The notes under the pieces were generated by a model that was not told the origin of the DNA, did no database searches, and worked only from the letters and a program-made list of their open reading frames with translations. From NCBI GenBank assembly GCA_009363875.1, contig CM018695.1, forward strand, positions 67,640,907 to 67,704,906: a stretch of 64,000 nucleotides of DNA, given 5' to 3'. The DNA is from Mikania micrantha. Taxonomy: Eukaryota; Streptophyta; Magnoliopsida; Asterales; Asteraceae. Shown here piece by piece: positions 34,186 to 44,706 of this stretch (position 1 is the first letter of the stretch; the number at the start of each line of letters is the position of its first letter). The position numbers and the translations under genes were made by a program.

Positions 34186-34330
34186 GTACCACTCCTTGTG
34201 GCCTTATTTGTCCAGGTGATCGAGTATTTAACGTCATAACACTGTCATCATATTTCTTAACATTCTAGAAATATTTTTTTTTTTGTTTAATATTAAATCC
34301 TTTTATTTATTTGTTTATTTTTCATACAAA

Positions 34331-35347
34331 CTAGTAATGTTACCTGCACGATGCGGCGGGACGATACGGTTAAACTCGAGCGTTACGAATTGATGATAAC
34401 ACTTAAAGAAACATATAAATTGTGGAGAATCAGTTATGAAGACAAAACATATATAAAAACCTTATTATATCTTTGTATGTTATGGCATAACATTTAAAAA
34501 TGCAATTTAGTATGAGATAAATATAAAATGTTAAAAGAGAATAAAAAACAGAGCACATAAGATTCGATTCGCATTACCACACATCTTAATATCACGTTCT
34601 AAGAGTCACGTGAGAAAAACATGTCATATAGCCTAAAATTTCTAGCTTCTATTATCAAGCGAGAAAGACAGCCTTGTTAATCTCATGTATGATAAATTAT
34701 AATGATAAGAACATGTTTGCAGAGTTTGCAGGTTTTCAAATGACACCCTTAAATGAGATCGATCACAATAGAAATTAACCTTGCACATTGTGTCGGGTGG
34801 GATAGAGAAATTGTTTGTAAAAATTAAGACGGGTGAAACATGCGAAGCTTATTTGACATTACTCACTTCCCGGAAAAAAATTACGTCAAAATGTAGAGCA
34901 ACTCAAATTTACACCAACACTCGTATACCAACACTGATGAGTTATAGTCATGGGGGTGACATTTTCTCCGCAAGGTCACCGAACCGTTGCTTGTGCCCGT
35001 GGTTTACCCGTTCACCCCGTTATTCGGGTATTGGGGGGGGCCGGGGTTTCCACGCAAGTGGGTTCCCCGGTCATAAAAAAAATAGGGACGTTGCAATGTT
35101 ATGAAATATTCAACCTTTTTCCCCTACACTTGTTTCGAATTAACTGATACGTATATTAACTTAAAACACACATAAAAATAACCTTGAAAATTAATTTATT
35201 TAAAATTACCTCCTTTTTTTAATAAAATTTAGGCTTAAACGTCGAGCAACCTGAATTTATAACGACACATACATACGAATAAGCATGTTGCAAAATAATT
35301 GACAACTTTTTTTAAGAAAAATTATATAATAGTATAGTATAGTATAG
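34331..35347 (-). mobile_element. Probable Helitron remnant, minus strand
   Basis: On the minus strand it ends ...GGTAACATTACTAG followed by T, preceded by a decayed hairpin (cccgccgcatcgtgcagg). At the other end 'ataatagtatagtatag' (35326-35346) reverses to a typical CTATACTATTAT Helitron start. A second end-like motif ('gcacattgtgtcgggtggg', near 34784) suggests a nested or rearranged copy. A GC-rich patch (34950-35080) has no recognised function; frames over it are unsupported. Confidence 0.4.
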
Positions 35348-36603
35348 GGTGAGTTCGAAATTTTAGAAACTCGAGAGGTTTTGTTAGGCAAAGTGACCGT
35401 GTATCGCATCAGGAGAGTAGAACTAAAATATTGTGTTATTAAAAAGGTACGTATGAAGTTATGGCAGATAAGTTATGAAGACTGAAATGCGTATGAATTT
35501 TTTAAAACGTAATTGAATATAAAAAATCAAAAGAAATACCAAAAATGAAAAAAAGAAAGAAAGAAAGAAAAAACTCAAAAAAAAAAAAAAGGTAGCTGGC
35601 AAAGGTTTTTAAAATGCAAGGGAAAAAAATGATTGGTGTGAATAGGATTTGAACTAAGCTCAATGTAATACCAAAAATATAGTGCGTTATTAATTGTCGA
35701 AATAGTTTTATTCTAAACCAATCCCCTAATCTATAGATGTTCTGTACAATACAAAATAAAAAAAAAAAAAAAAGAAGAAAAGTAACGAATCACAAAGAAA
35801 CGCTGTACGTGAACACCGACCTTTCAAATTAAGATTATATGAATTTTCTGCTTTAAAACCCAAGATTTCCTAACTTGCACGTGTGTTATTATTATTTTTA
35901 TTATTAAAAATATTATTACCAGTAATATGCTCACATAAACTTAACAAATATTTGAAAAACGAATGATAGTAATAAATAAGTTTTTAAAAAAAATTTAAAA
36001 AAATAAACCAAACAATTAAGCAAAAAAGTATAAAGAAACAACACGTTTGAAAATCTATACCAATAAACAAGTAGTTTAATCAAATTACCGGAAATCATCG
36101 TCTTTTTAGAGGGAGTGTGCTCTAAACAAGGTGAGGTGTTTGGTGGCAGTGGAGACATGACCAGCACAATCATTTTAAGAGTCCTAAACGGAGAAAATAT
36201 CTTTCGCTAACGATTACGTTAAAAACTCTACTTCTTTTATCCGGTCTTGAGACAAACAATAAAAAATCAAAAGCTTTTCGTGAGTTTATAAGGTATAAAG
36301 TTTCAAGTTTCTAACTAAATCAAGTTATATAAGTTTTTCACGAATTTATAATCGTATCTCCTTCCTTCTAACCCTTCATGAATACGAGAGGAAGGCGGAG
36401 ACGTGAGAGAGATCTAAAACAAGGGACAGGTGGGCATTTTCTGGAACCTTCTATCGGAACGGAACGGAAAACCACCCATCCTTGGAGTTTATACGGCTGT
36501 GATCATGTTTCATCTTGATTATACGGCTGTGATTTCGTATTATACGTGATACAATGCAAACCTAGCATTTACGGACAAATTAAACAAACTTACCCAGTAT
36601 ATT
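35348..36603. other. AT-rich intergenic sequence, nothing recognised
   Basis: Poly-purine stretches (35545-35592, 35756-35780) and scattered AT repeats. No conserved frame or transposon ends. The 80-codon minus-strand frame at 35931-36173 is low-complexity and hydrophobic, and is not credible. Confidence 0.5.
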
Positions 36604-36690
36604 CCTACTTTTCAGTAGGGTCAGGAAGGAAGGATGGATACAAACCTTACCTCTGTCCCAGTTAGAATAGAGAGGCTGACCCGAAGGATT
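36604..36690 (+). repeat. Au-SINE-like fragment
   Basis: 'agtagggtcaggaaggaagg...acaaaccttacctctgtccc...agagaggctg' resembles the 3' half of the plant Au SINE type, from family knowledge. Head and tail were not found, so a fragment at most. Confidence 0.35.
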
Positions 36691-37678
36691 TAAGGACAAA
36701 TTTTGTTATTAATATCACAACGTATTAGCGACGGTCGAACTTTTGATGACGCAAGCTGTCACGAACATATTTTTGTCTGCGACTTGTAACTTTCGTTAAT
36801 ACAGGTAAAAGTTTTTTTCTTCTTAATTATAAATGGGTTTATAGACAATTTTTTCATTATGACATAAACATAAATAGTAAAACACGATGTAGTACAAATA
36901 GAGAGTTTTGAAAAATAGTAAAAACAAATGATGTATTGACACGTATATTATTATTTAATTATAATAGGAGGGTAATTTAGTAATTTTAAAAATAATGTAG
37001 ATTTAATAGTTTCTAAATTGTAGCAAGATTGTCAATTCATGATTCATATCGTTTCTTATAATTTTTACAAAACTAACATTTTGTACAACAAAAGTACTCA
37101 TACAATTACTAACTTACATAACTTTGTCTAAATTATTATCATGTTAATGATATTGTATCGTGAATATTAATTAATGAATTCAAATTATAACAAACAAATT
37201 GTTAAAAAAAAATCATTTATATGCATATGAATTCAGTAACGAAAAAAAACCCAATGTAGATATTTGTAGGAAGTTTGAAAGAAAGATACAACAAAGAAAA
37301 ATTACCTATAAAAAAGAATTGTAGAAAAAAACCAACAGAAAAATATTTTCAGATGTTATACGTAAATAGATATATTCCAACAAAACTTAAAATAAAAAAT
37401 AAATATAACTTGAGAGAAATTGGATAAAAGATTGTCAAAAGATGCTTATATATTTTGCTACAGAATAACGATAATATTGTTTTTGTGGCTATTATGTCGA
37501 AAAATTGGAAATTTATGATTTTGTTTTCCATTTTTTGTGTGTAGAAATTCATTAATAACTTGTGACAAACTTTCTTTGTTGTATTTGTATGAAAAACTTG
37601 TAATAATTATTTCATTTTTCTAGTTATGTTTAAAGTATGAAAGTAATCGATCTTTTCTTCTTTAATTTTAAGATAGAA
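36691..37678. other. AT-rich intergenic sequence, nothing recognised
   Basis: No repeat boundary or coding signal. The 67-codon frame at 37349-37552 (minus) is AT-driven. Confidence 0.5.
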
Positions 37679-37692
37679 ACTTGTTTTTAACT

Positions 37693-37857
37693 TTTTTTTT
37701 GAACAACAAACGTTTTAATAATAGAACGTGGTGACCAGACCTACTCGTACAGAAGGAAATCTACAACTTGAAAAACCCATTCCTCAACCCAAAACAATAT
37801 TTTGCTATACGTGATACTCCAAACTAAAACCTCTTATAAAAGACGTCAAGGGCTACC
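37693..37857 (-). mobile_element. SINE, 165 bp, with 14-bp target duplication
   Basis: Flanked by perfect 14-bp direct repeats ACTTGTTTTTAACT (37679-37692 and 37858-37871). A T-run at the left is the A-tail of a minus-strand insertion, preceded by 'gttgttc' in element orientation. The same kind of tail ('gccgttcaaaa') occurs on the SINE-like units at 41122 and 60240. Confidence 0.75.
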
Positions 37858-37871
37858 ACTTGTTTTTAACT

Positions 37872-38480
37872 GATATTAATTTTTAGCTAAACATTATCAC
37901 ACGACAAGCGAAATGGTGCACATAGGTGAACGGGGACATTTGTGTGATGCATACATCGTAGCAACTTAGAAAAATAATTAAAACTTTATTTGAATAGTTA
38001 AAATTGGAAATCGTGATTTTTCTATACAACAATTATATTTAATTTATTAATAATTAAAATATATTATTCTGAATACAGAACACAGTATTTAGAAACCGGG
38101 AAAAGAAGATGTTGAGTACGTATAACGGTGTGTGATAAGGACACGTGTATACTCATTCCCCTTTCAATATGGTCCACGTATTAACAAAATAATATTTAAT
38201 CAAGTAATTAATTTAGTTTCCATGAGTTAATAAATAAATTATAAAATTGTTTATAATAAATAAAGAAAATTAGGGCAGTAGGGATCGGCTTCGAGTGGGG
38301 TGAGGGTTTGATAGGGTAGGTGGTAACACCTTTGTAATGGGTTCGTGAAACCGTGTGAATGTAGCCGTTGGTTTAAGACTGTAATACCAAAATCTATCGT
38401 TTTATGACTCGACTTGACTCAACCTGAATAAATACAATAAATAAGAAGAGATAGAAAAAAGAAAACTAAAAAGAAAAACA
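37872..38480. other. AT-rich intergenic sequence, nothing recognised
   Basis: No domain, repeat end or RNA gene seen. Confidence 0.5.
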
Positions 38481-38489
38481 ATATATGAG

Positions 38490-40598
38490 TAAGGCTGTTC
38501 ACGAGCCGAACCGAACCGAACCGAGCGAGGTATGCTCGTATTCGGCTCGTTTTCAAACAGAGCGGCTCGGCTTGGTTCGGATTTGCAGAATCGAGCCAAA
38601 TGTTGTGCTCGTTGCTTGGCTCGTTTTAAAACCGAGCGGCTCGGCTTGGTTCGGTTTTGCTCGGATTAATAAAATTTAATGAAACGAATAACTATCAACT
38701 GCAATCTAGTTGGTTATTATAATTACATATCAACACTCATGTTAGCATCTAATAATCACAAACTACAAACAATCAAATTTAAGATTAAAGGAAACCATGT
38801 TCGGTAGCAATAATCTCAATGACAAAATTTTTTCAAAACATAATCCAAGTAGTGTAAACCTCTAAAAACACATCCAAACATCCATACTAGTGTAAGTAAA
38901 AAAATCACGGTTGGGAGTAAACAAACGTCTGAGTATTGAGCATTCGGAAATTAAATTCTAACATGAAAAGTGAAATAATGGATCTGGAAAAGTAGTTTAA
39001 ATATAAAAAAATTATATTAGTTATACATTAATAAAATATTATATATATATAGGATTTGGTTCAAATAAGAACCCACCATATTTGTGGTAACCTATTAACC
39101 CATTTAAGCCAATCAGATTCACCCACATCATAGATTCTCTTTTGCTTTAATAAGGGTATTATAGACTTTTTATTAACTCATTTAAGCCAATCAGATTCAC
39201 CCACATCATAAATATAATATCTATTTTCCTTTTTTTAAATCAAAGTTTCCCCCTTGATTTTTATACACTTATAACTTTTTTATACTATGTTATTTTTTTA
39301 TAAAAATTACATCATTAAACTCGTTATATTTTTCTCGTTAATTCCATAATAGTCATGCCAATTTTTTTTTAATTTTTTTCGAGCGTTTGTAATTACACCA
39401 ACGTAACGAACAATAAATATAATAATTTTCTCTCGTTTTTTTCAAAATATTTCCATCTTTAAAATGTTTTCGAGCTTTCGTAATTTTCTCTCATTTTTTT
39501 GTTTAACATGTTTTTTCGAACGTTCGTAATTTTATCTCATTTTTTCGTTTAAAATGTTTCAAAATCTCGTTTAACATGTTTAACATCTTTAAAATGTTTT
39601 CGAGCGTTCGTAATTTTCTCTTATTTTTTCGTTTAACATGTTTTTTCGAGAGTTCATAATTTTATCTCATTTTTTCGTTTAAAATGTTTCAAAATCTCGT
39701 TTAACATGTTTTTTTGAGCGTTCGTAATTTTCTCTCTTTTTTTCGAGCATTTGCAATTACACCAACGTAAAATCTTTTCATCTTGTTACAAATTATTTTT
39801 ACTACAAAAATTAGTTCATTAATATTTTAAAAAATTAAGAACACCTTGAAAAAATCCAGATCCTTACATCAGTGTAATTACGAAAACTTTGTAAAAATTC
39901 AGCTCGTTACATCATTGTGATTACATCAGTGTAAAAAAATGCATTTCGTTACGTCAGTGCAAAATGTCGTTGCATCAGTGTAAAACGTCGTTGTATCAGT
40001 GTAAATTGCGAAAATTTTAAAAAAATTTGACAAAATTATACTTGAATTAAAGATAAAAAAGTGACAAATTTAATGGTGAAATTTTTATAAAAAAATAATA
40101 ATGTATATAAAAGTTATGAGTGTTTAAAAAATTGTGGGGTAAACTTTTTTTAAAATAGAAATCAAGTACACCCACCAAATGTCAAATCAGTGTAAAAAAA
40201 TGCATTTCGTTACATCAGTGTAAAACATCATTGCATCAGTGTAAAATGTCGCTGCGTCAGTGCAAATTACGAAAATTTTAAAAAAAATTGAAAAAATTAT
40301 ACTTGAATTAAAGATAAAAAAGTGACAAATTTAATGGTGAAATTTTTATAAAAAATAATAATGTATATAAAAGTTATGAGTATTTAAAAAATTGGGGGGT
40401 AAACTTTTTTTAAAAAAGGAATCAAGTACACCTCACTAAATGTCAAAAATGTCCTTAAACAAATCTCATCCACTTGTTTTTTTCACTTTTTTCAGATTGA
40501 ATATGGACCACTCATTTCAAAAAGCTTTATTTTAACAACCAATGAAAATGAGTTAATAGGTTACCACACTTGGAGTGAGTTACCATTTGAACCTTACG

Positions 40599-40635
<37 letters not shown>

Positions 40636-40801
40636 CAGTTATACTTTAGAAAACGAGCCAATCGAGCGACTATCCGAGCGAGCTTACCTCGGCTCGTGCT
40701 CGGCTCGTTTAAAACCGAGCGAAATTCGATCGAGTTATTTCCGAGCTTTTTCCGAGCGAGCGACGAATGAGCAACGAACGGCGAGCGATTTGAACAGCCC
40801 C
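38490..40801. mobile_element. CCGAGC-rich TIR element with 9-bp target duplication (MULE-like?)
   Basis: Ends TAAGGCTGTTCAC... and ...TGAACAGCCCC (reversed GGGGCTGTTCA), flanked by perfect 9-bp duplications ATATATGAG at 38481-38489 and 40802-40810. A 9-bp duplication fits Mutator-like elements, but the TIRs are short and no transposase is present, so the class is tentative. Both ends carry many 'gagccg/cggctc' repeats. A separate 1.55-kb element sits in the central (TA)n run. The apparent frames at 38402-38599 and 38485-38679 are products of these repeats. Confidence 0.65.
39051..40606. mobile_element. TIR element nested in (TA)n, about 1.55 kb
   Basis: Left end 'aggatttggttcaaataag...ttgtggtaacctattaac'; the right end reverse-complements to 'agggtcgtaaggttcaaatgg...gtgtggtaacctattaac'. 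This is a diverged inverted repeat of about 60 bp, bounded by TATATA on both sides. The related sequence at 7830-7865 is an empty (TA)n site. The interior holds two direct-repeat groups: 'cgagcgttcgtaattttctc' and 'tgtttaaca' blocks (39470-39735), and 'catcagtgtaaaa' blocks (39930-40270). No coding frame; superfamily not identified. Confidence 0.65.
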
Positions 40802-40810
40802 ATATATGAG

Positions 40811-41121
40811 ACGGAATAAGAAGATAACAAGAAAGAACAAGATTAGTCTGTTTAAGAAAAAGAAAATTGTATACTGGACGACCAGTAAACGTTGAAACCT
40901 ATTGTTTTGAAATCAAAGATTAACAAAGTAAACATCGTTTTGAAACCGATTGTTTAAACATCTTGGGAAACAACTTGGTGTAACCTATCAAAGAATTCAC
41001 CAACTAAATACAAAATAGGTATCGATTAATACAAAGATGCTAATTTTAACAGACTCTACGTCGAAACAGTGTAATTTAGTTTAATTTAATATTAAATTAT
41101 TTTTTTAATAGTTTTCTTAAG
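40811..41121. other. Intergenic sequence, nothing recognised
   Basis: No element ends or coding signal between the TIR element and the SINE. Confidence 0.5.
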
Positions 41122-41364
41122 CTAAGGTATTGCCTCAATGGTACCCCATGATTTGAAAGATTCTCCCAAATGAGAGGTCTTGGGTTCAAATCCCTTCCGT
41201 AGCGAAAAAGAGGTCTGAAAGGGGTCAGGGAGTTTTCCTAGTGGGGTTTCCTTCTGGGATGGTTGTGGTGGTTTATGGGAGGTCCAAGTAACTAGACCTT
41301 GGTGACATGACCTGGAAACAGTGAGTTCACACGATTGAGACCTTTGCCGTTCAAAAAAAAAAAA
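41122..41364 (+). mobile_element. tRNA-derived SINE with poly-A tail
   Basis: A-box-like 'ttgcctcaatggta', B-box-like 'gggttcaaatccc' about 35 nt on, a unique GT-rich body, then 'gccgttc' and a 12-A tail (41353-41364). No clear target duplication was found. The minus-strand 90-codon frame at 41122-41394 is a reading of this SINE, not a gene. Confidence 0.65.
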
Positions 41365-41973
41365 TCTAAATTGTCTTTTAAAAATATGTAACAATTATTG
41401 TTGGGCTAGTGGAAACACGTACGTTGATGTACTTAAGAAGGAACTGAAGGAGTATAAGAAATACTATAATAAGATGGGTTTCTTCTACGTCAAAGTATGA
41501 GAAGATGTAAAAGAATATGACATATAAGAACTTTTTGAATCTCAATTTTAAATAAACAAGCAAAAGCAACCCGTGCGTTGCGGCGGGATGGTGCCACTAA
41601 AACTCAAGTGTTACAGTGTAACGATACTATTAAAATAAACATTAGAAGTCATCGTGGATTAGTTCTGAATATTAAAATGTAGACATAAAATAGTATTATG
41701 TCCCAAAATTTACGTGAAATTTTGCCATCACGTGTTGTGTCATATTCTTCTTCGAATTTATAGTATCGAATAAAAACGTATTATATTTTACTCGAACCAA
41801 ATAGTTTATGAAAAAGGCTTAAATCGGAATGTCAATTACTCGAATTCATATCGAAATTTACATAAAACTAAGCACAATAAGCTTTTTTTATGTTAAGGTA
41901 CGAAAGGGTTAACTCCAAAACTAGAGATGAAACAATTATGAATTTAGAAATTTGCTAAGTAAAAGTGTTAACC
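41365..41973. other. Intergenic, with a decayed Helitron-like end near 41572-41590
   Basis: 'acccgtgcgttgcggcggg' has the hairpin sequence common at plant Helitron 3' ends (minus strand). The expected CTAG is missing and no start was found. The rest is unassigned. Confidence 0.3.
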
Positions 41974-41981
41974 CTTAAAGT

Positions 41982-42271
41982 TAGAGGTGAACAAAAAAAC
42001 CGGTTTGGGATCTGAAACCGGTTTCACCCAAACCGGTTTCCAAACCGGTCCAAAAAGACGGTTCGGAATAGGTTAATTTGACATCTTCATCTCCCAAACC
42101 GGTTTTCAAACCGGTTTCAAACCCTCCAAACCGGTTTCAAACCGGTCCAAACCTGTTTTATAGGTTTGACATCCCTCATCTTCCAAACCAGTTTTGACCA
42201 TCGTTTGACAAAACCGGACCGGTTTGAAAACCGAACTGGTTTGAGCAAAAAAACCGGTTTGAACACCTCTA
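41982..42271. mobile_element. hAT-type MITE with AAACCGGTTT repeats, 290 bp
   Basis: Ends TAGAGGTGAACAAAAAAACC and, reversed, TAGAGGTGTTCAAACCGG; perfect 8-bp duplications CTTAAAGT at 41974-41981 and 42272-42279. Filled with many 'aaccggttt' palindromes. Non-coding; the 70-codon minus frame over it is a product of the repeats. Confidence 0.85.
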
Positions 42272-42279
42272 CTTAAAGT

Positions 42280-42859
42280 AGAGGTGACACAATTAAGAAA
42301 CAAAAAGTGTAAATCCACTTTAGAAACTTGAGTAGATAAAAACGACTTTTTAAAAACTTAAGATACTAAAATTGTAAAATAAAAAACATGAGAAAAACTA
42401 AAAGGTAAAACTCTCTTCAATACGTTATTATATTGAATAATAATTAAAAATAAAATTTTATAAAGTTTTGTAAAATCTTAAGAAAATAAACGTGTAAAAA
42501 TGAAAACATAAGAGAAACTAAAATAAGTAAAAGAAAACTCACTTTAAAACATTATTATATCTAATAATAATATTAATGTTATAAAAATGGCTCAACTCGA
42601 AATTATAAAGACACACACATAAAACTAAGTGCGTAAGAGATTTTGTGTGAGTCAATATGACATTTTACAAATATATTAGAAAATTGATTAGTTACAAAGT
42701 TTTAGAAATTCGAGTGGATGAAATGACATTTTATTAAGTTTTTATAAAACTTAAGCGACAATAAGTATAAACTTAAAAAGCTTAGAGAAACCAAAAACTT
42801 AAAAAAAAAATTCAAAACGTTATTATATTTATTATTATAATAAAGAGATGCTAGAAATG
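42280..42859. other. AT-rich intergenic sequence, nothing recognised
   Basis: Scattered 'acttaag' and 'attattatat' repeats. No coding or RNA signal. Confidence 0.5.
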
Positions 42860-43041
42860 AGTTTAAAACCCTCGACCTATTCTTGTTAATCAAAGAGTTC
42901 TACCAGTAAGCGAAAAAAATATTTGCTGAAAAATTTTGTCTCGTTTTCTGTAACAAAAGAATGGGTTTTAAAAAGATGGTTAAAAACGTCTCGAACCCTC
43001 GACCTCTACTTTGTTTGATAAGGAGTTCTACCAATAGGCCA
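42860..43041 (-). repeat. Two tandem tRNA-like A/B-box modules
   Basis: On the minus strand, 42989-43041 reads 'tggcctattggtagaac ... gtcgagggttcgagac' and 42860-42912 reads 'cttactggtagaac ... gtcgagggtttta'. These are A-box and B-box-like motifs in two units about 130 bp apart that match each other. The second B box is damaged. They resemble SINE heads or relics of tRNA genes; no cloverleaf was confirmed. Confidence 0.4.
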
Positions 43042-43415
43042 TTTGAAAATTAGATGAAACTAATTGTTTTATTTCCTATATGTAAGGAAACTGTAAAAAA
43101 TAAAAGACAAAGAAAAACCCACCGACATTAGGTTTTAAAATATATGTAATAAATAATGTTTTACAATTATAGAAGTTAAAACGACTTATCCAAAGCAAGG
43201 TCTTCGGCTTAAATAACGACTCAACACCAACGTCAGTCGCATAACAAAGATACCGAGTCATTGAGCAGAGGAAGAAAAGTTTGATTGATCTTGTTTACGA
43301 CTACAAAGCGATGAAAAATCAAGTTAAAGAAGGAAAAAACTTTGACTAAAATAGGTTGAACCACAAGTAAAAAAATAGATTAATTGACGTTGGATATGGT
43401 AGAATAATAAAGTCA

Positions 43416-43738
43416 GGCCACAAGGAGTCGTCCCTTCCTTCCCCGTTTTTCCCCATTGTCACATCAGCGCCACATCAGTTTTCCTCACTTTTCTCCACTT
43501 TTCCCCATTTTGCACGGTGTCGTCCCATTTTTTCTCACTTTTTCCCACATTCTTTTTCACACATTTTTTCTCACTTTTCACATTTTTCAAACGGTCAAAT
43601 GGTCCTCCCATGCTCGGCAACAATCGGTGAGTTCTCCCCATTTTATACCGAGCCGAAACCGGGGGCACGGTGTTCCCGGCCAGCCCCGGTTCGGTGAATC
43701 CATCCCCGGACAATTCCCGACCTCGACTCCGATTGCCC
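43416..43738 (-). mobile_element. Harbinger MITE, 323 bp, related to the 32142 element
   Basis: Flanked by 3-bp duplications TCA (43413-43415 and 43739-43741). Its left end GGCCACAAGGAGTCGT matches the inverted right end of the 2062-bp Harbinger element. Its right half, reversed, matches that element's left region: shared 'ccgggaacacc', 'cccccggtttcgg', and 'ccga(g/a)catg'. It is an internally deleted relative in the opposite orientation and could be a substrate for the transposase at 32479-33866. Three overlapping frames here are not genes. Confidence 0.85.
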
Positions 43739-43741
43739 TCA

Positions 43742-44133
43742 GGCTATCCGATAAGAAGAAACGAACCAGGACATTAGGACGTTGCTCAAACCGCATTAAA
43801 ATATCATTGAACCGTTCTAGCTAGACTTCTAGCAAATCATCCTACAACGCAATCAAGAAAAAGATTGGACTTGCAATAGGTTTTTTATTTATGATATTTA
43901 GTTCTTTTATGTTATTTTAAATTTTTATACTTTTTTGATTAATTTTAGTTTTAACTTTAATGTATTTATTTTTTTAGTTAATGAAATTTTGTTTTTGAAT
44001 TTTTATTTAGAGAATAAATGATAGATAGTTTATGATATCATCTTTTGTTTTATAATAGTTTAGGATAAAAGATTAAAAGTAATAAGATAAAATCTTGTTG
44101 CTAACTAACTAAAGTACTTGTGGGTTTGAGAGG
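43742..44133. other. Intergenic sequence, nothing recognised
   Basis: AT-rich toward the right. No repeat ends or coding signal. Confidence 0.5.
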
Positions 44134-44695
44134 TTCCATGTCACACCCCGAGCCGGCGGGAACGGATCGGGTTTTCCCGTCGGGCGGAAGGTTCCCGGGG
44201 CGCGATATCTTGAGTGATAATCGAATGATCAGATTGTTTACATAGCATATGATAAATAAATGAGAAATGCTAACACATCCATGATATAGAATTACAAGAT
44301 TAAATTACAATGTATCGTTCATAATTTAACCAAGTAAATCTATCAAAAGAATCAATGAAGCTATATCTTGTATCTGTACAAGATATATAAAAGATGATTC
44401 ATTGTTTTTGTTATCAGAAGCATGCAACACAAAATGAAGCTAGGTCTTCTAAAAGTCCACTAGCTTAATCCTTGCATGTAAGTAGCTACACCTGTTCATC
44501 ACTTGAGAAAACATGCATTTAAACAAAGTCAACACTAGGTTGGTGAGTTCATAAATTTAGTAATTGAAATCCTTGAATTGTTCATACACACAATCACAAT
44601 GTTATAATTGATACTTGTACTGTTTGATTCACCTGTTCCACCCAATGGCATCTCCTTAGTTATATGTACAAGTAGGGTATAACTGATCAAGCATG

Positions 44696-44706
44696 CTTAT
44701 ATATAG
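44696..44706 (-). promoter_or_regulatory. Putative TATA box of the second solo LTR
   Basis: CTATATATAAG on the minus strand, about 560 bp from the LTR edge. Same string and relative position as in the Tekay LTRs. Confidence 0.4.

Larger units (their letters stand above)
32142..34203 (+). mobile_element. PIF/Harbinger DNA transposon, 2062 bp
   Basis: Flanked by 3-bp TTA duplications (32139-32141 and 34204-34206), typical of the superfamily. Imperfect terminal inverted repeats: GGGGACTCGGAGTGGGAT and, reversed at the right, GGCCACAAGGAGTGGTAC. Contains one intact two-exon transposase and two long poly-A runs upstream (about 32311-32334 and 32356-32376). Near the right end are 'ggggaaaagt' repeats (34071-34180). 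Autonomous family members usually also encode a Myb-like protein; none is visible in 2 kb. A short relative with the same ends is at 43416-43738. Confidence 0.9.

Noticed and set aside
43456..43824. 122-codon frame and two overlapping minus-strand frames
   Set aside because: They read the Harbinger MITE and its repeats; a non-coding element.
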